Shown in pieces: positions 38,672 to 48,496 of a stretch of 64,000 nucleotides of DNA (the stretch's first letter is position 1; each line of letters begins with the position of its first letter). Position numbers and translations under genes: made by a program. Below the pieces are notes generated by a model that searched no databases, was not told where the DNA came from, and saw only the letters and a program-made list of their open reading frames with translations. The stretch spans positions 3,174,001 through 3,238,000 of the forward strand of contig NZ_CP109487.1 in the NCBI RefSeq assembly GCF_036227605.1, written 5' to 3'. Origin of the DNA: Streptomyces sp. NBC_01439 (lineage in GTDB: Bacteria > Actinomycetota > Actinomycetes > Streptomycetales > Streptomycetaceae).

Positions 38672-39400
38672 TTACCGGATGGCTGACCGTGCTCCAAAAC
38701 GGGTATCCCGCGCCAGCAGCTGAGGGAGCTGGTCAAGGCCCTCGATGCGGTGCGCGCCCTCGGGCCCCGGGCCCCGACCGCCGTCGCGGTCGATCCAGAT
38801 GGCCGTCAACCCGGCGTCACGGGCTCCGCGTGCGTCGATCTCCGGCTGGTCCCCCACGTACGCCACCTCGCCGGGCGGCAGCCCGAGCGCCTCACACGCG
38901 GCCAGGAAGGCCTCCGCCTCGGGCTTGCTGACCCCGAGTTCGACGGCGCAGACCAGCACCTCGAAGCGGTCGCGCAGCCCGAGGTCGCGGAGCTTGGGGT
39001 CCTGGTTGGCGGTGGAGGAGTTGGAGAGCACCCCGTGGCGGTAGTCGGCGGCGAGGGCGTCGAGCGCCGGCACGACGTCGGGGAAGACGGTCCAGGCGGC
39101 CTTGTAGTGCTCCACGTACTGGTCGAACCAGGCGTCGGCCTCGTCCGCGGTCATCCCGGGCTCTTCCAGGAACTCCCGCACCCGCTCCTGCCGCTGCCCC
39201 TGGAAGGTGCCCTCGCCGGCCGCGAAGCGCGCCCAGTGCCGGTCGGTGATCTCCCGCCACAGCGCGAGCGCCTGCGCGGGGGTCCCGTACCGGTGCGCCA
39301 GGCCCGTGACTTCCACCTGGCGCGCCAACCCGGCGGCGTCGGCCCCCGTGTAGTCGAAGAGGGTGTCGTCGATGTCCCACAGCACGGCGCGGATCGGCAT
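38672..39400 (-). CDS. HAD-family hydrolase
   Basis: A 242-residue haloacid dehalogenase-like phosphatase. The nucleophile motif DIDDTLFDYTG (residues about 9-19), the helical cap, GVLSNSSTANQ (motif II) and GVSKPEAEAFLAA ... VAYVGDQPEIDARGARDAG (motifs III and IV) are all visible. Substrate unknown. ATG 39400; it lies 10 bp after the DUF4241 gene and may share its transcript. Confidence 0.88.
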   Translation of the reverse strand: MPIRAVLWDIDDTLFDYTGADAAGLARQVEVTGLAHRYGTPAQALALWREITDRHWARFAAGEGTFQGQRQERVREFLEEPGMTADEADAWFDQYVEHYKAAWTVFPDVVPALDALAADYRHGVLSNSSTANQDPKLRDLGLRDRFEVLVCAVELGVSKPEAEAFLAACEALGLPPGEVAYVGDQPEIDARGARDAGLTAIWIDRDGGRGPGPEGAHRIEGLDQLPQLLARDTRFGARSAIR

Positions 39401-39410
39401 GTGCCCGAGC

Positions 39411-40088
39411 CTATGCCGAAGTGCCCTCCTGCGGGGGCACGACGAAGAAGTCCGTGACGAAGCAGGTGACCCGGCCGGCCGCGTCCCGCCCCACCCAGGT
39501 GGGGTACGTCCCGTCGCCCCAGCCGGACTGGAAGACCGCCACCTGTTGGCCCCCGGGGCCGGTGAGCACGTACGGGCCGGGGTGCCGGTACCCGTCCGCG
39601 AGGAACGGGGCGCGCAGCAGCTCCCGGGTGGCCTCGCGGTCGGCGAAGTCCCGCCCGGCTGACGCGTCGTGGAAGGCCCCCACGCCCGCGTCCACGCCGT
39701 AGCCGTAGAGCTCGCCCGGCCCCAGGTCGTCCAGGCGCTGCTCACCGCTGAGCGCGAGCTCCCAGGACGCCGTCGGCGCCTCGTTGACCACCAGCCGCAG
39801 GGCGGCGAGATCCGGGCGGGGGGACCCCTGCGGCAGCGGCTCGTCGGCCGGGGACCACGTGACGAGCGCCGCTTCCAGCCGGTAGCGGCCGGGCGCCACC
39901 TCGACGTGGAACGGCGGTCTGGTGTCCGGCCCCAGGTAGGCCATCGGATCGCAGGCCACCAGCCGGCCGGTCGGCAGCCGCAGCTCGCCCCCGTCGGCCA
40001 CCGAGAGGGTCCCGAGGTCTCCCTCCTCGTCTCGGAAGGCGTAGCCCGGCGTGAAGTGCCGGGCGAAGTCGGGGGCGGCGAGGGGCAT
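39411..40088 (-). CDS. DUF4241-domain protein
   Basis: A 225-residue soluble protein of a domain with unknown function. Recognisable features are the PTGRLVACDPMAYLG and VAPGRYRLEAALVTW segments and the DAGVGAFHDASAG and FQSGWGDGTYPTWVG blocks. No signal, membrane or catalytic signature. Function is not assignable from sequence; it precedes the HAD hydrolase by 10 bp. Confidence 0.7.
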   Translation of the reverse strand: MPLAAPDFARHFTPGYAFRDEEGDLGTLSVADGGELRLPTGRLVACDPMAYLGPDTRPPFHVEVAPGRYRLEAALVTWSPADEPLPQGSPRPDLAALRLVVNEAPTASWELALSGEQRLDDLGPGELYGYGVDAGVGAFHDASAGRDFADREATRELLRAPFLADGYRHPGPYVLTGPGGQQVAVFQSGWGDGTYPTWVGRDAAGRVTCFVTDFFVVPPQEGTSA

Positions 40089-40117
40089 GCGGGGCCTTCC
40101 GGATCGTGGGCGGGACG

Positions 40118-40162
40118 CCGCAGGGGGCGGCGGCCGGGAGTCCGGGCCTCCGCCCCCTGCGG
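40118..40162. terminator. Hairpin after gltX
   Basis: A 13-bp perfect stem (40118-40130 with 40150-40162), 22 bp past the gltX stop, between gltX and the DUF4241 gene start. Confidence 0.65.
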
Positions 40163-40184
40163 GAAGGACAGGTGCTGCTGCGGG

Positions 40185-41660
40185 TCAGCCGGCGAGCTTG
40201 GCCAGGGCCGCGTCGATGCGGGCCAGCGAGCGCTCCTTGCCCAGGATCTCCAGCGACTCGAAGAGCGGCAGGCCGACCGTGCGGCCGGTCACGGCCACGC
40301 GGACCGGGGCCTGGGCCTTGCCGAGCTTGAGGCCGTGGGCCTCGCCGGCGGTCAGGACGGCCTGCTTGAGGGACTCGGGGTCGGTCCAGTCCGCCGACTC
40401 CAGGCCCGCGCGCGCCGTGGCGAGCAGCGCGGCCGGCTCGCCCTTCATCGCCTTGTCCCACGAGGCCTGGTCCTCGACCGGCTCCTTGAGGAACAGGAAG
40501 TCGACGTTGGCGGTGATCTCCGACAGGACGCCCACGCGCGTCTGGGCGTACGGCGCGATGCGCTCCCAGGCCTCGGCGTCGAAGTCCTCGGGGGCCCAGT
40601 TGGCGTGCGGGGCCTGCAGCCACGGGGCGCAGCGGTCCGCGAAGACCTTCGGGTCGAGCAGGCGGATGTGGTCGCCGTTGATCGACTCGGCCTTCTTCAG
40701 GTCGAAGCGGGCCGGGTTGGCGTTCACGCCGTCGATGTCGAACTTCGACACCATCTCCTCGATCGAGAAGACGTCCTGGTCCTTGGAGAAGGACCAGCCG
40801 AGGAGCGAGAGGTAGTTCAGCAGGCCCTCGGGGAGGAAGCCGCGCTCGCGGTACAGGTTGAGCGAAGCCTCGGGGTCGCGCTTGGAGAGCTTCTTGTTGC
40901 CCTCGCCCATCACGTACGGCAGGTGACCGAAGGCGGGGGTGCTCTTGGCGACGCCCAGCTCGATCAGTGCGGCGTAGAGGGCGATCTGGCGGGGGGTCGA
41001 GGAAAGCAGGTCCTCGCCGCGCAGGACGTGCGTGATCTCCATCAGCGCGTCATCGACCGGGTTGACCAGCGTGTACAGCGGGGCGCCGTTGGCCCGGACG
41101 ATGCCGAAGTCCGGCACGTTGTCCGGGGTGAAGGTCAGCTCGCCGCGGACGAGGTCGGTGAAGGTGATCGGCGCGTCGGGCATCCGGAAGCGGACGATCG
41201 CCGGGCGGTGCTCGCCCTGGTACGCCTCGACCTGCACGGGGGTGAGCTCGCGGCAGTGGCCGTCGTAGCCGGAGGGCTTGCCGGCGGCGCGGGCGGCCGC
41301 GCGGCGGGCGTCGAGCTCTTCGGTGGAGCAGTAGCAGTGGTACGCGTAGCCGCCGTCGAGCAGCTTCTTCGCGACGTCCGCGTAGATGTCCATGCGCTCG
41401 GACTGGCGGTACGGGGCGTGCGGGCCGCCGACCTCGGGGCCCTCGTCCCAGGTGAAACCGAGCCAGCGCAGCGAGGCGAGCAGCTGGTCGTAGGACTCCT
41501 CGGAGTCACGGGCCGCGTCGGTGTCCTCGATGCGGAAGACGAACGTGCCGCCGTGGTGGCGGGCGAACGCCCAGTTGAAGAGTGCGGTCCGAACCAGGCC
41601 CACGTGGGGGTTGCCGGTCGGGGAGGGACAGAAACGTACGCGGACAGGTCCGTTAACCAC
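40185..41660 (-). CDS. gltX: Glutamyl-tRNA synthetase
   Basis: A 491-residue class I GluRS. The HIGH equivalent is [20 protein letters not shown] at the N-terminus and the KMSKS equivalent is [13 protein letters not shown]. No separate GlnRS gene is expected in streptomycetes; GluRS charges both tRNA-Glu and tRNA-Gln, and GatCAB then amidates the latter (established). Its position 1.6 kb from a cluster of three tRNA-Glu and two tRNA-Gln is notable. ATG 41660 overlaps the upstream hydrolase gene by 8 bp. Confidence 0.95.
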   Translation of the reverse strand: MVNGPVRVRFCPSPTGNPHVGLVRTALFNWAFARHHGGTFVFRIEDTDAARDSEESYDQLLASLRWLGFTWDEGPEVGGPHAPYRQSERMDIYADVAKKLLDGGYAYHCYCSTEELDARRAAARAAGKPSGYDGHCRELTPVQVEAYQGEHRPAIVRFRMPDAPITFTDLVRGELTFTPDNVPDFGIVRANGAPLYTLVNPVDDALMEITHVLRGEDLLSSTPRQIALYAALIELGVAKSTPAFGHLPYVMGEGNKKLSKRDPEASLNLYRERGFLPEGLLNYLSLLGWSFSKDQDVFSIEEMVSKFDIDGVNANPARFDLKKAESINGDHIRLLDPKVFADRCAPWLQAPHANWAPEDFDAEAWERIAPYAQTRVGVLSEITANVDFLFLKEPVEDQASWDKAMKGEPAALLATARAGLESADWTDPESLKQAVLTAGEAHGLKLGKAQAPVRVAVTGRTVGLPLFESLEILGKERSLARIDAALAKLAG

Positions 41661-42459
41661 GCTTGATCACCTTGTTGGTGAGAGTGCCGATGCCTTCGAT
41701 GGTGACGGCGACCTCGTCGCCGACGTTGAGGGGGCCGACTCCGGCCGGGGTCCCCGTGAGGATGACGTCGCCGGGCAGCAGGGTCATGGCCTCGGAGATG
41801 TGGACGATCAGGTCCTCGATGGAGCGGACCATGTCACTGGTACGGCCGAGCTGGCGCTGTTCGCCGTTGACCGTGCACTGGATGGTCAGGTCGCTCGGGT
41901 CCAGGTCGGTCTCGATCCAGGGGCCGAGGGGGCAGGCACTGTCGAAGCCCTTGGCCCGGGCCCACTGCTTCTCCCGCTGCTGGACGTCGCGCGCGGTGAC
42001 GTCGTTGGCGCAGGTGTAGCCGAGGATGACGTCCTTGACGCGCTCCTTCGGGACCTCGCGGCACATGCGGCCGATGACCACGGCGAGCTCCGCCTCGTGG
42101 TGGAGGTCCTGGGAGAAGGAGGGGTACGTGATCGGGTCGCCCGGGCCGACCACCGAGGTGGAGGGCTTGAAGAAGGTGATCGGGGCGTCGGGACGGCCTT
42201 GATCGTCAAAGATGGCGTTGCCGAGCTCCGCCGCGTGCTCCGCGTAGTTGCGGCCGATGGCCACGACCTTGTTCGGGAGCACGGGCGGCAGCAGCCGGAC
42301 CTTGCTCATCGGGACCTTCGTGCCCGAGAGCTCGAAGTCCGCGAAGGGGATGCCCTTGATGATGTCGAGCACGAGCGTGGAGTCGTCGCCGGGGGCGCCG
42401 TCGCCCTCGACCGCGCCGAACGCGACGTTGCCGTCGATCGAGAACCTGGCGATGCGCAC
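41653..42459 (-). CDS. Fumarylacetoacetate hydrolase-family protein
   Basis: A 268-residue FAH-fold hydrolase/decarboxylase. The Mg-binding acid residues lie in [13 protein letters not shown], and [15 protein letters not shown] is a second conserved block; the [12 protein letters not shown] motif is near residue 77. Family members cleave acylpyruvates or related diketo acids; substrate unknown. It precedes gltX with an 8-bp overlap. ATG 42459. Confidence 0.85.
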   Translation of the reverse strand: MRIARFSIDGNVAFGAVEGDGAPGDDSTLVLDIIKGIPFADFELSGTKVPMSKVRLLPPVLPNKVVAIGRNYAEHAAELGNAIFDDQGRPDAPITFFKPSTSVVGPGDPITYPSFSQDLHHEAELAVVIGRMCREVPKERVKDVILGYTCANDVTARDVQQREKQWARAKGFDSACPLGPWIETDLDPSDLTIQCTVNGEQRQLGRTSDMVRSIEDLIVHISEAMTLLPGDVILTGTPAGVGPLNVGDEVAVTIEGIGTLTNKVIKRG

Positions 42460-42556
42460 CGGTTGCGTCTGCCCCTCTGTATTTCCGCTGGCTGGAGTCT
42501 GCGGACCCCAGGCTAACGCGGAGGGCAGCGGCGCTTCACGTTCCTTTGCGGGGTGG

Positions 42557-42745
42557 CTACTCCGCGGCGGCGGCGACCGGCACGTTCATCAGGACGGTGC
42601 GGCGCGGGTTCGCGGTCTGCGTCGGCAGCTCGACGGCGTGCTCCGGGGTGGCCGGTGCCGCCTGCAGGTCCTCGGCGTCCTTGAGGTGCGCGAGGGTCGT
42701 GCGGCGGGGGTTGGCTATGTTGCGGAACATCGTCGTCGTCTTCAT
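42557..42745 (-). CDS. Unrecognised small peptide with duplicated ANPRRT motif
   Basis: A 62-residue protein starting MKTTTMFRNIANPRRTTLAH. The hexapeptide ANPRRT occurs twice (about residues 11-16 and 46-51), each followed by (T/V)L and two more residues, with an acidic Ala/Pro-rich spacer between. It has no Cys, no signal peptide and a short Ala-rich C-terminus. Codon third positions are overwhelmingly G/C, supporting a real gene. The ribosome site GAGG is 12-16 nt upstream, so translation may be modest; a second ATG lies five codons in. It is divergent from cvnA of the first conservon across 579 bp. Function unknown. Confidence 0.7.
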   Translation of the reverse strand: MKTTTMFRNIANPRRTTLAHLKDAEDLQAAPATPEHAVELPTQTANPRRTVLMNVPVAAAAE

Positions 42746-43324
42746 CGGAGTTCGGGGTCCTCGGTTCGATCTGTGAGTGTCGGCTGTCGCATGCACCAAC
42801 CCTGGCGCCAACCCTTTAAGGGGCAAGGCTAAACATCTGAATCCCCCGGCGAACCAGGAAGTAATGGCCACGGCTGTGTGAGTTTGCTCACCCTTGACCC
42901 GACATTACCGACATATTGGACAGTCAATTCCACCCCCCGAAACGGACATTGCGCCACTGAATGTTCCATTCCGCTCCTGATCATCTCGACTGGGACACCT
43001 TGACAGCCTCATTGTTTGGATGGCGTAAGTCCGATTTCTACCGAATGCAGTCGCACATCGCGTAGCTCATTCGTCACACGTCGTAATCGACTCTCCGGGC
43101 CGACACTCGCACCTTGTTGGAGATCCGCCACTGTGCTGGAATTCGCGAGACCGCCGCGGGAATCAGCCGGCGCGCAGGTGGCGCGACACTGCGCCGAGCG
43201 CGGTGGCACGGAGAGGAATACGCGCCGGTCACCGACGACCACCATGGGGCGGCAAATGCCCCACGACTCGACACCGTCCCACCGGTCACCCGGCGGGACG
43301 CCTGGTCCAGAGGTTGCGACGCTA
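42746..43324. other. Long intergenic region upstream of conservon 1
   Basis: 579 bp between the peptide gene and cvnA1, AT-richer than its flanks and presumably holding divergent promoters. TTGACA at 43000-43005 followed, after a 17-bp spacer, by GCGTAA at 43023 is a possible cvnA1 promoter. In-frame codons from 43016 could extend CvnA1 but the region reads like leader sequence. No RNA gene recognised. Confidence 0.5.
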
Positions 43325-46300
43325 GTGCAGGGACGATTCAAGAGGGATGGCAGCGCTGCGGCGGAGCAGGAGCCGCGCGGCGGGACCGACCGTGGCTCCT
43401 CGCCCCAGCACGCCCAGAACCGCGGGCCGGCTGTCGAAGGCGCAGGCCCCGACACCTCCGCCGCGGTGAAGGCGAAGGGCCGTGGGAAGTCCGTGAAGGC
43501 CAGGGTCAAGGCGAAAGCCGGACCCGCCGAGCCTGCCGGACCGGCTGAGCAGGACGTGGCGATACCGAAGGCCCCCAACGGGCCCGGTTCTCGCCTCGCC
43601 ATGCAGAACTGGCGCATCAGCACGCGACTGGTGTCGCTGCTGACCCTGCCGGTCGTCGCCGCCACCACGCTCGGTGGTTTCCGTATCAACGACTCGCTCA
43701 ACGACATCGCGCAGCTGGAGCACATGCAGCTGCTGACGACGATGACGCGACAGGCCACCAACCTGGCCGCCATGCTCCAGGAGGAGCGCGACCTCTCCGC
43801 GGGTCCGCTCTCCCTCTCCCGGGGCAAGACCACCAGCAGTGTCGACGTGGTCCGGCAACAGACCGACACCGCTGCCAAGGCCTTCGCCGCCGCGACCGAC
43901 AAGGTCGACAGCACGGGCGAGAAGGACGACACGCTCCGGTCGATCCGCAACAACGTCCTGCAGATCGGTCGCCAGCTCACCAACATCGAGACGATCCGCA
44001 GCCGCGCGTACATCAACGGCGCCCAGCAGACCGTCAGTGAGTACAACGCGGTCATCGTCTCGCTGCTCTCGCTCTCCCAGGACATGGCGCAAGCCACCTC
44101 CAACCCGGAGATGATCAAGCGTACCCGTGCCCTGGCCGCGTTCTCCGCCGCCAAGGAGTACGCCTCCATCCAGCGCGCGATCATCGCCGCCTCGCTCCCC
44201 GACACCAACGAGCGTCAGGGTGAGCTGAAGGAGAACGACCGGCTGTACGCCCTCTCCGCCCAGAAGGGCGAGCTGCAGGCGAAGACCACCTTCGGACTCG
44301 TCTACCAGGGCCGGACCGAGGATCTCCTCGCGGGTCTGGGCGACAGCAACTCCGAGATCTCGACCGCCGACGGCTACTCCCGCCGCGTCCTGGCCAGCCA
44401 GGACGCGTTCCTCCGGGAGAAGAACCGCTCCTGGCTCGACTGGTACGACGCCGACGGCACCAAGCTCCAGGCCATGAAGGTCATCGAGCTGACCCTGCTC
44501 GAGGAGATGGAGCAGAAGGCCCGTGAGCTGAAGAACGAGGCCCAGCAGGACGCCATCATCAACGGTGCCCTGATCCTCCTCGTCCTCGGTGTCTCCCTCG
44601 TCGGCGCCTTCGTCATGGCCCGCTCGATGATCCGCTCGCTGCGCCGCCTGCAGGACACCGCGACGCGCGTCGCCCAGGACCGTCTGCCCGAGCTCGTCAA
44701 GCAGCTCTCCGAGTCCGACCCGCAGGACGTGGACACGTCCGTGGAATCGGTCGGCGTGCACACCCGCGACGAGATCGGCCAGGTGGCCGCGGCATTCGAC
44801 GACGTGCACCGCGAGGCCGTCCGCCTCGCCGCCGAGCAGGCCCTCCTGCGAGGCAACGTCAACGCGATGTTCACCAACCTCTCGCGCCGCTCGCAGGGCC
44901 TCATCCAGCGTCAGCTCTCGCTCATCTCCGAACTGGAGTCGCGCGAGGCCGACCCGGACCAGCTCTCCTCGCTCTTCAAGCTCGACCACCTCGCGACCCG
45001 CATGCGCCGTAACGGCGAAAACCTCCTCGTCCTCGCGGGCGAGGAGCCGGGCCGCCGGTGGACCCGCCCCGTCCCGCTGGTCGACGTGCTCCGTGCCGCC
45101 GCCTCCGAGGTGGAGCAGTACGAACGTGTCGAGCTGGCCTCGGTGCCCGGCACCGATGTCGCCGGCCGCGTGGTCAACGACCTCGTGCACGTCCTCGCCG
45201 AGCTGCTGGAGAACGCCACGTCGTTCTCCTCCCCGCAGACCAAGGTCAAGGTCACCGGTCACGCGCTGCCCGACGGCCGCGTGCTCGTCGAGATCCACGA
45301 CACCGGCATCGGCCTCTCCCCCGAGGACCTCGCCGCGATCAACGAGCGACTCGCGTCGCCGCCCACCGTGGACGTCTCCGTCTCCCGACGCATGGGTCTG
45401 TTCGTGGTCGGCCGCCTGTCCCTGCGACACGGCATCCGCATCCAGCTGCGCCCCTCCGACTCGGGCGGTACGACGGCCCTCGTCATGCTGCCGGTGGACG
45501 TCGCCCAGGGCGGCAAGAAGCCGGCTCCGATGCCGGGCCAGGGCGGCCCCGGTGGCGCTCCCGGTGGCGCTCCCGGTGCACAGGGTGCCGTGGGCGGCCC
45601 GGCCGCACGTCCGTCCGTGGGCTCGGGTCCGCAGCGCGGTCAGGTCGGCGGCGCCGGCCAGCGCGCCGCGCTGCCGGGCCGCGACGGCGCCGGCCAGCGT
45701 CCGCAGGGCGGTCGCCCGCAGCAGGGTGGTCCCGGTGGCCGTCCGCAGCAGGGTCCGACCACCGCGGGCCAGGGCCAGGGCGCCTTCGGTTCCGGTGCGC
45801 CGCTGCCGACCCGCGGTCCGGTCCCCAGTCCCGGATTCGGTGGTGGCCCGCAGGCAGCCCGTCCGGCTACCGGTCCGACCGGCTACCCGCAGGGCAACGC
45901 CTTCGAACGGCCCCAGCAGCCGCAGCAGCAGTCGCCGCAGCAGCAGCCCCAGCAGCCGGCCGCTCCCGCGGCGCCGGCTCAGAACGGCCCCCGGCCGCAG
46001 CTGCCGCCGCGCGGTGGCGCTCCTCGTGCGGAGCTCCCCGGGCCGCAGACCACCAGCTGGGGCAGCGACCAGGCGCGCGGTCACGACGAGCTCTCGGGCC
46101 CCGGCTCGACGGCCGAGTTCGCCCGCCCGGACTTCAACGCCCCGATGCCCCAGGCGGACAACGGCAACAGCACGACCGGACAGTTCGAGCGTCCGGACGT
46201 GCGGGGCTCCATGGACCCGTCCACCACCGGACAGTTCGAGCGCCCGGGCTACCAGCCCCAGCGCCCCGGCGGCCCCGGTGTCGGCGGCTACGCCCCGCAG

Positions 46301-46942
46301 CAGCCCCAGGCCCAGGCTCCGCAGGCCGGCAACGGGTACGCACCCGTACCGCCCGCGCGTCCCGAGACCCCGCGGCTGCCGCAGGCTCACCGGCCGGAGG
46401 CGCTGCCCCCGGCCCAGAGCTCCGGCGAGGCCCGCAGCCCGATCTTCGACACCCTGGAGTCGAACTGGTTCCGCGAGGAGGGGCAGCAGCCCCCCGCCAC
46501 GGGACCGGCCGCGGCGATCCCCCAGCAGGGCCAGCAGTCCGCTCCGGCGGCCCCGGCGCCGCAGCAACCGCTGCCGCAGCGCGGCCAGGAGCAGGCGGCC
46601 GAGCCCGCCGGCACGACGACCGGCGCCATGCCGACCGTCAGCTGGAAGTCCTCGCCGAACGACGAGCTGATGCGGCAGGCCGAGCGCGTGCGCCAGCCCG
46701 CCGCAGGCGGCATCACGACCTCGGGGCTGCCCCGCCGGGTCCCGCGGGCGAACCTCGTGGCCGGCACTGCGCAGCAGCAGGCCGAGGCGCAGGCGGGTCC
46801 GCAGGTCTCGCGGGCACCGGACGACGTCCGTGGCCGTCTGACCAACCTCCGACGCGGTATCCAGCAGGGCCGTCAGGCCGGCAACAACGGACCGGCGACC
46901 GGCAGTTACCACATCGACCCCACTTACCAGCAGGAGCGTTAG
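43325..46942 (+). CDS. cvnA: Conservon sensor kinase-like protein CvnA (first copy)
   Basis: A 1205-residue membrane protein. TM1 (LVSLLTLPVVAATTLGG, about residues 105-121), an extracytoplasmic nitrate/nitrite-sensing-type domain, TM2 (ALILLVLGVSLVGAFVM, about 414-430), a HAMP linker, then an HATPase_c domain (LLENATSFSSPQTKV near 628, DTGIGLSPEDL near 658) and a 470-residue Pro/Gln/Gly-rich tail ending in a conserved GLPRRVPRANL/VSRAPDDVRGRL segment. It heads the conservon CvnABCD, thought to act as a membrane-associated G-protein-like signalling module (literature for cvn9). No phospho-acceptor His box was obvious. The GTG start is provisional; the reading frame extends to 43016. Confidence 0.85.
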   Translation: MQGRFKRDGSAAAEQEPRGGTDRGSSPQHAQNRGPAVEGAGPDTSAAVKAKGRGKSVKARVKAKAGPAEPAGPAEQDVAIPKAPNGPGSRLAMQNWRISTRLVSLLTLPVVAATTLGGFRINDSLNDIAQLEHMQLLTTMTRQATNLAAMLQEERDLSAGPLSLSRGKTTSSVDVVRQQTDTAAKAFAAATDKVDSTGEKDDTLRSIRNNVLQIGRQLTNIETIRSRAYINGAQQTVSEYNAVIVSLLSLSQDMAQATSNPEMIKRTRALAAFSAAKEYASIQRAIIAASLPDTNERQGELKENDRLYALSAQKGELQAKTTFGLVYQGRTEDLLAGLGDSNSEISTADGYSRRVLASQDAFLREKNRSWLDWYDADGTKLQAMKVIELTLLEEMEQKARELKNEAQQDAIINGALILLVLGVSLVGAFVMARSMIRSLRRLQDTATRVAQDRLPELVKQLSESDPQDVDTSVESVGVHTRDEIGQVAAAFDDVHREAVRLAAEQALLRGNVNAMFTNLSRRSQGLIQRQLSLISELESREADPDQLSSLFKLDHLATRMRRNGENLLVLAGEEPGRRWTRPVPLVDVLRAAASEVEQYERVELASVPGTDVAGRVVNDLVHVLAELLENATSFSSPQTKVKVTGHALPDGRVLVEIHDTGIGLSPEDLAAINERLASPPTVDVSVSRRMGLFVVGRLSLRHGIRIQLRPSDSGGTTALVMLPVDVAQGGKKPAPMPGQGGPGGAPGGAPGAQGAVGGPAARPSVGSGPQRGQVGGAGQRAALPGRDGAGQRPQGGRPQQGGPGGRPQQGPTTAGQGQGAFGSGAPLPTRGPVPSPGFGGGPQAARPATGPTGYPQGNAFERPQQPQQQSPQQQPQQPAAPAAPAQNGPRPQLPPRGGAPRAELPGPQTTSWGSDQARGHDELSGPGSTAEFARPDFNAPMPQADNGNSTTGQFERPDVRGSMDPSTTGQFERPGYQPQRPGGPGVGGYAPQQPQAQAPQAGNGYAPVPPARPETPRLPQAHRPEALPPAQSSGEARSPIFDTLESNWFREEGQQPPATGPAAAIPQQGQQSAPAAPAPQQPLPQRGQEQAAEPAGTTTGAMPTVSWKSSPNDELMRQAERVRQPAAGGITTSGLPRRVPRANLVAGTAQQQAEAQAGPQVSRAPDDVRGRLTNLRRGIQQGRQAGNNGPATGSYHIDPTYQQER

Positions 46943-47365
46943 TTGAGTTCGATGAGCCAGGCGGCACAGAACCTGAACTGGTTGATCACCAACTTCGTGG
47001 ACAACACCCCCGGGGTGTCCCACACGGTGGTGGTCTCCGCCGACGGCCTCCTTCTGGCAATGTCCGAAGGATTCCCCCGCGACCGCGCCGATCAGCTGGC
47101 GGCCGTGGCCTCCGGACTGACCTCGCTGACCGCCGGTGCCTCCCGTATCTTCGAGGGTGGCGCCGTCAACCAGACCGTGGTCGAGATGGACCGGGGATTC
47201 CTCTTCCTCATGTCCGTCTCGGACGGATCCTCGCTGGCCGTACTGGCGCACCCCGAGTGCGACATCGGCCTCGTGGGCTACGAGATGGCCCTTCTGGTGG
47301 ATCGCGCGGGCAGTGTCCTCACTCCGGACCTGCGCGCCGAACTGCAGGGAAGCCTGCTCGGCTGA
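46943..47365 (+). CDS. cvnB: Conservon roadblock/LC7 protein CvnB (first copy)
   Basis: A 140-residue roadblock/LC7-fold protein. SHTVVVSADGLLLAMSEGFP and EMDRGFLFLMSVSDGSSLAVLAHP are family blocks. CvnB proteins likely regulate the CvnD GTPase (by analogy with MglB-MglA). TTG 46943 follows GGAG at 6 nt and directly follows the cvnA stop; an ATG at 46952 is the alternative. Its nucleotide sequence is nearly identical to the second copy. Confidence 0.9.
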   Translation: MSSMSQAAQNLNWLITNFVDNTPGVSHTVVVSADGLLLAMSEGFPRDRADQLAAVASGLTSLTAGASRIFEGGAVNQTVVEMDRGFLFLMSVSDGSSLAVLAHPECDIGLVGYEMALLVDRAGSVLTPDLRAELQGSLLG

Positions 47366-47516
47366 CTTCCCACTCTCCCGGCCGGACGGTACTACCGGCC
47401 GGGGGATCGGGGCCCCGCCCCGAAATCCAGTACTCCCGCCAGGCCGTCATCCCGTCCCCCCACCGGCCGCCCCGTAAGACGGCACGCTGACCACTGCTGT
47501 CCAGCCCGGAGGATCA

Positions 47517-47909
47517 ATGACCCCGCCCCCCGCCTACTCCGATTCGTACGGAGACTCGTACTCGGAAGGCGATCAGCCGCTGGTGCGTCCGTACGCGATG
47601 ACCGGCGGCCGGACCCGGCCCCGCTACCAGCTCGCCATCGAGGCGCTGGTCAGCACCACCGCCGATCCGATGCACCTGTCCGGCCTGCTCCCCGAGCACC
47701 AGCGCATCTGCACCCTGTGCCGCGAGGTCAAGTCGGTCGCCGAGGTCTCCGCACTGCTGTCGATGCCGCTCGGTGTCGCCCGGATCCTCGTCGCCGACCT
47801 GGCAGAGGCCGGAATGGTGGCCATCCACCAGCCGGGCAATGGAGAGGCCGGCGGCACGCCGGATGTAACGCTGCTCGAAAGGGTGCTCAGTGGCCTTCGG
47901 AACATCTAG
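47517..47909 (+). CDS. cvnC: Conservon DUF742 protein CvnC (first copy)
   Basis: A 130-residue DUF742 protein with a winged-helix-like core: VRPYAMTGGRTRPRYQLAIEALVS, then CTLCREVKSVAEVSALLSMPLGVARILVADLAEAG. This corresponds to a DNA-binding-type wHTH but likely serves protein contacts in the conservon. Good ribosome site GGAGG before ATG 47517. It overlaps cvnD by 20 bp. Confidence 0.88.
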   Translation: MTPPPAYSDSYGDSYSEGDQPLVRPYAMTGGRTRPRYQLAIEALVSTTADPMHLSGLLPEHQRICTLCREVKSVAEVSALLSMPLGVARILVADLAEAGMVAIHQPGNGEAGGTPDVTLLERVLSGLRNI

Positions 47910-48474
47910 CGGAGCGGCTCCTGCTCGCTCCACCACCTCCGCAAAGATCGTGGTGGCGGGCGGCTTCGGCGTGGGCAAGACCACGTTCGTCGGAGCCGTG
48001 TCGGAGATCAACCCGCTGCGCACCGAAGCCGTGATGACCAGCGCCTCGGCCGGGATCGACGACCTCACCCACACCGGTGACAAGACGACCACCACGGTCG
48101 CCATGGACTTCGGCCGCATCACGCTCGACCAGGACCTGATCCTGTACCTCTTCGGTACCCCGGGCCAGGACCGCTTCTGGTTCATGTGGGACGACCTCGT
48201 CCGCGGCGCCATCGGCGCCATCGTGCTCGTGGACACCCGCCGCCTCGCCGACTGCTTCCCGGCGGTCGACTACTTCGAGAACAGCGGCCTGCCCTTCGTC
48301 GTGGCCCTCAACGGCTTCGAGGGGCACCAGCCCTACACGCCGGAGGAAGTCCGCGAGGCGCTGCAGATCGGCCCCGGTGCTCCGATCATCACCACCGACG
48401 CCCGCCACCGCGCGGACGCCAAGAGCGCGCTCATCACGCTCGTCGAGCACGCGCTGATGGCGCGGCTCAAGTAA
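47890..48474 (+). CDS. cvnD: Conservon small GTPase CvnD (first copy)
   Basis: A 194-residue Ras-like small GTPase. Walker A GGFGVGKTTFVGAV, switch II GTPGQDRFWF, and the fourth motif ALNGFEG (in place of NKxD, as is usual in the MglA/conservon group). It ends with a cAR/DARHRADAKSAL segment. GTG 47890 overlaps cvnC by 20 bp, so translation is coupled. A strong hairpin follows. 297 consecutive bases are identical to the second copy. Confidence 0.92.
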   Translation: MAFGTSSGAAPARSTTSAKIVVAGGFGVGKTTFVGAVSEINPLRTEAVMTSASAGIDDLTHTGDKTTTTVAMDFGRITLDQDLILYLFGTPGQDRFWFMWDDLVRGAIGAIVLVDTRRLADCFPAVDYFENSGLPFVVALNGFEGHQPYTPEEVREALQIGPGAPIITTDARHRADAKSALITLVEHALMARLK

Positions 48475-48496
48475 CACGGTTTCAGTTGTCGCGCGG

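Noticed and set aside
43016..43324. N-terminal extension of CvnA1 from 43016
   Set aside because: The stretch has less G/C-biased codons and reads as leader; GTG 43325 gives the expected protein start, although the exact start remains open.
43322..47251. 1309-codon open frame antisense to the first conservon
   Set aside because: It is the reverse of CvnA1/CvnB1 with Arg/Gly/Leu-biased codons; the forward genes have recognised domains.
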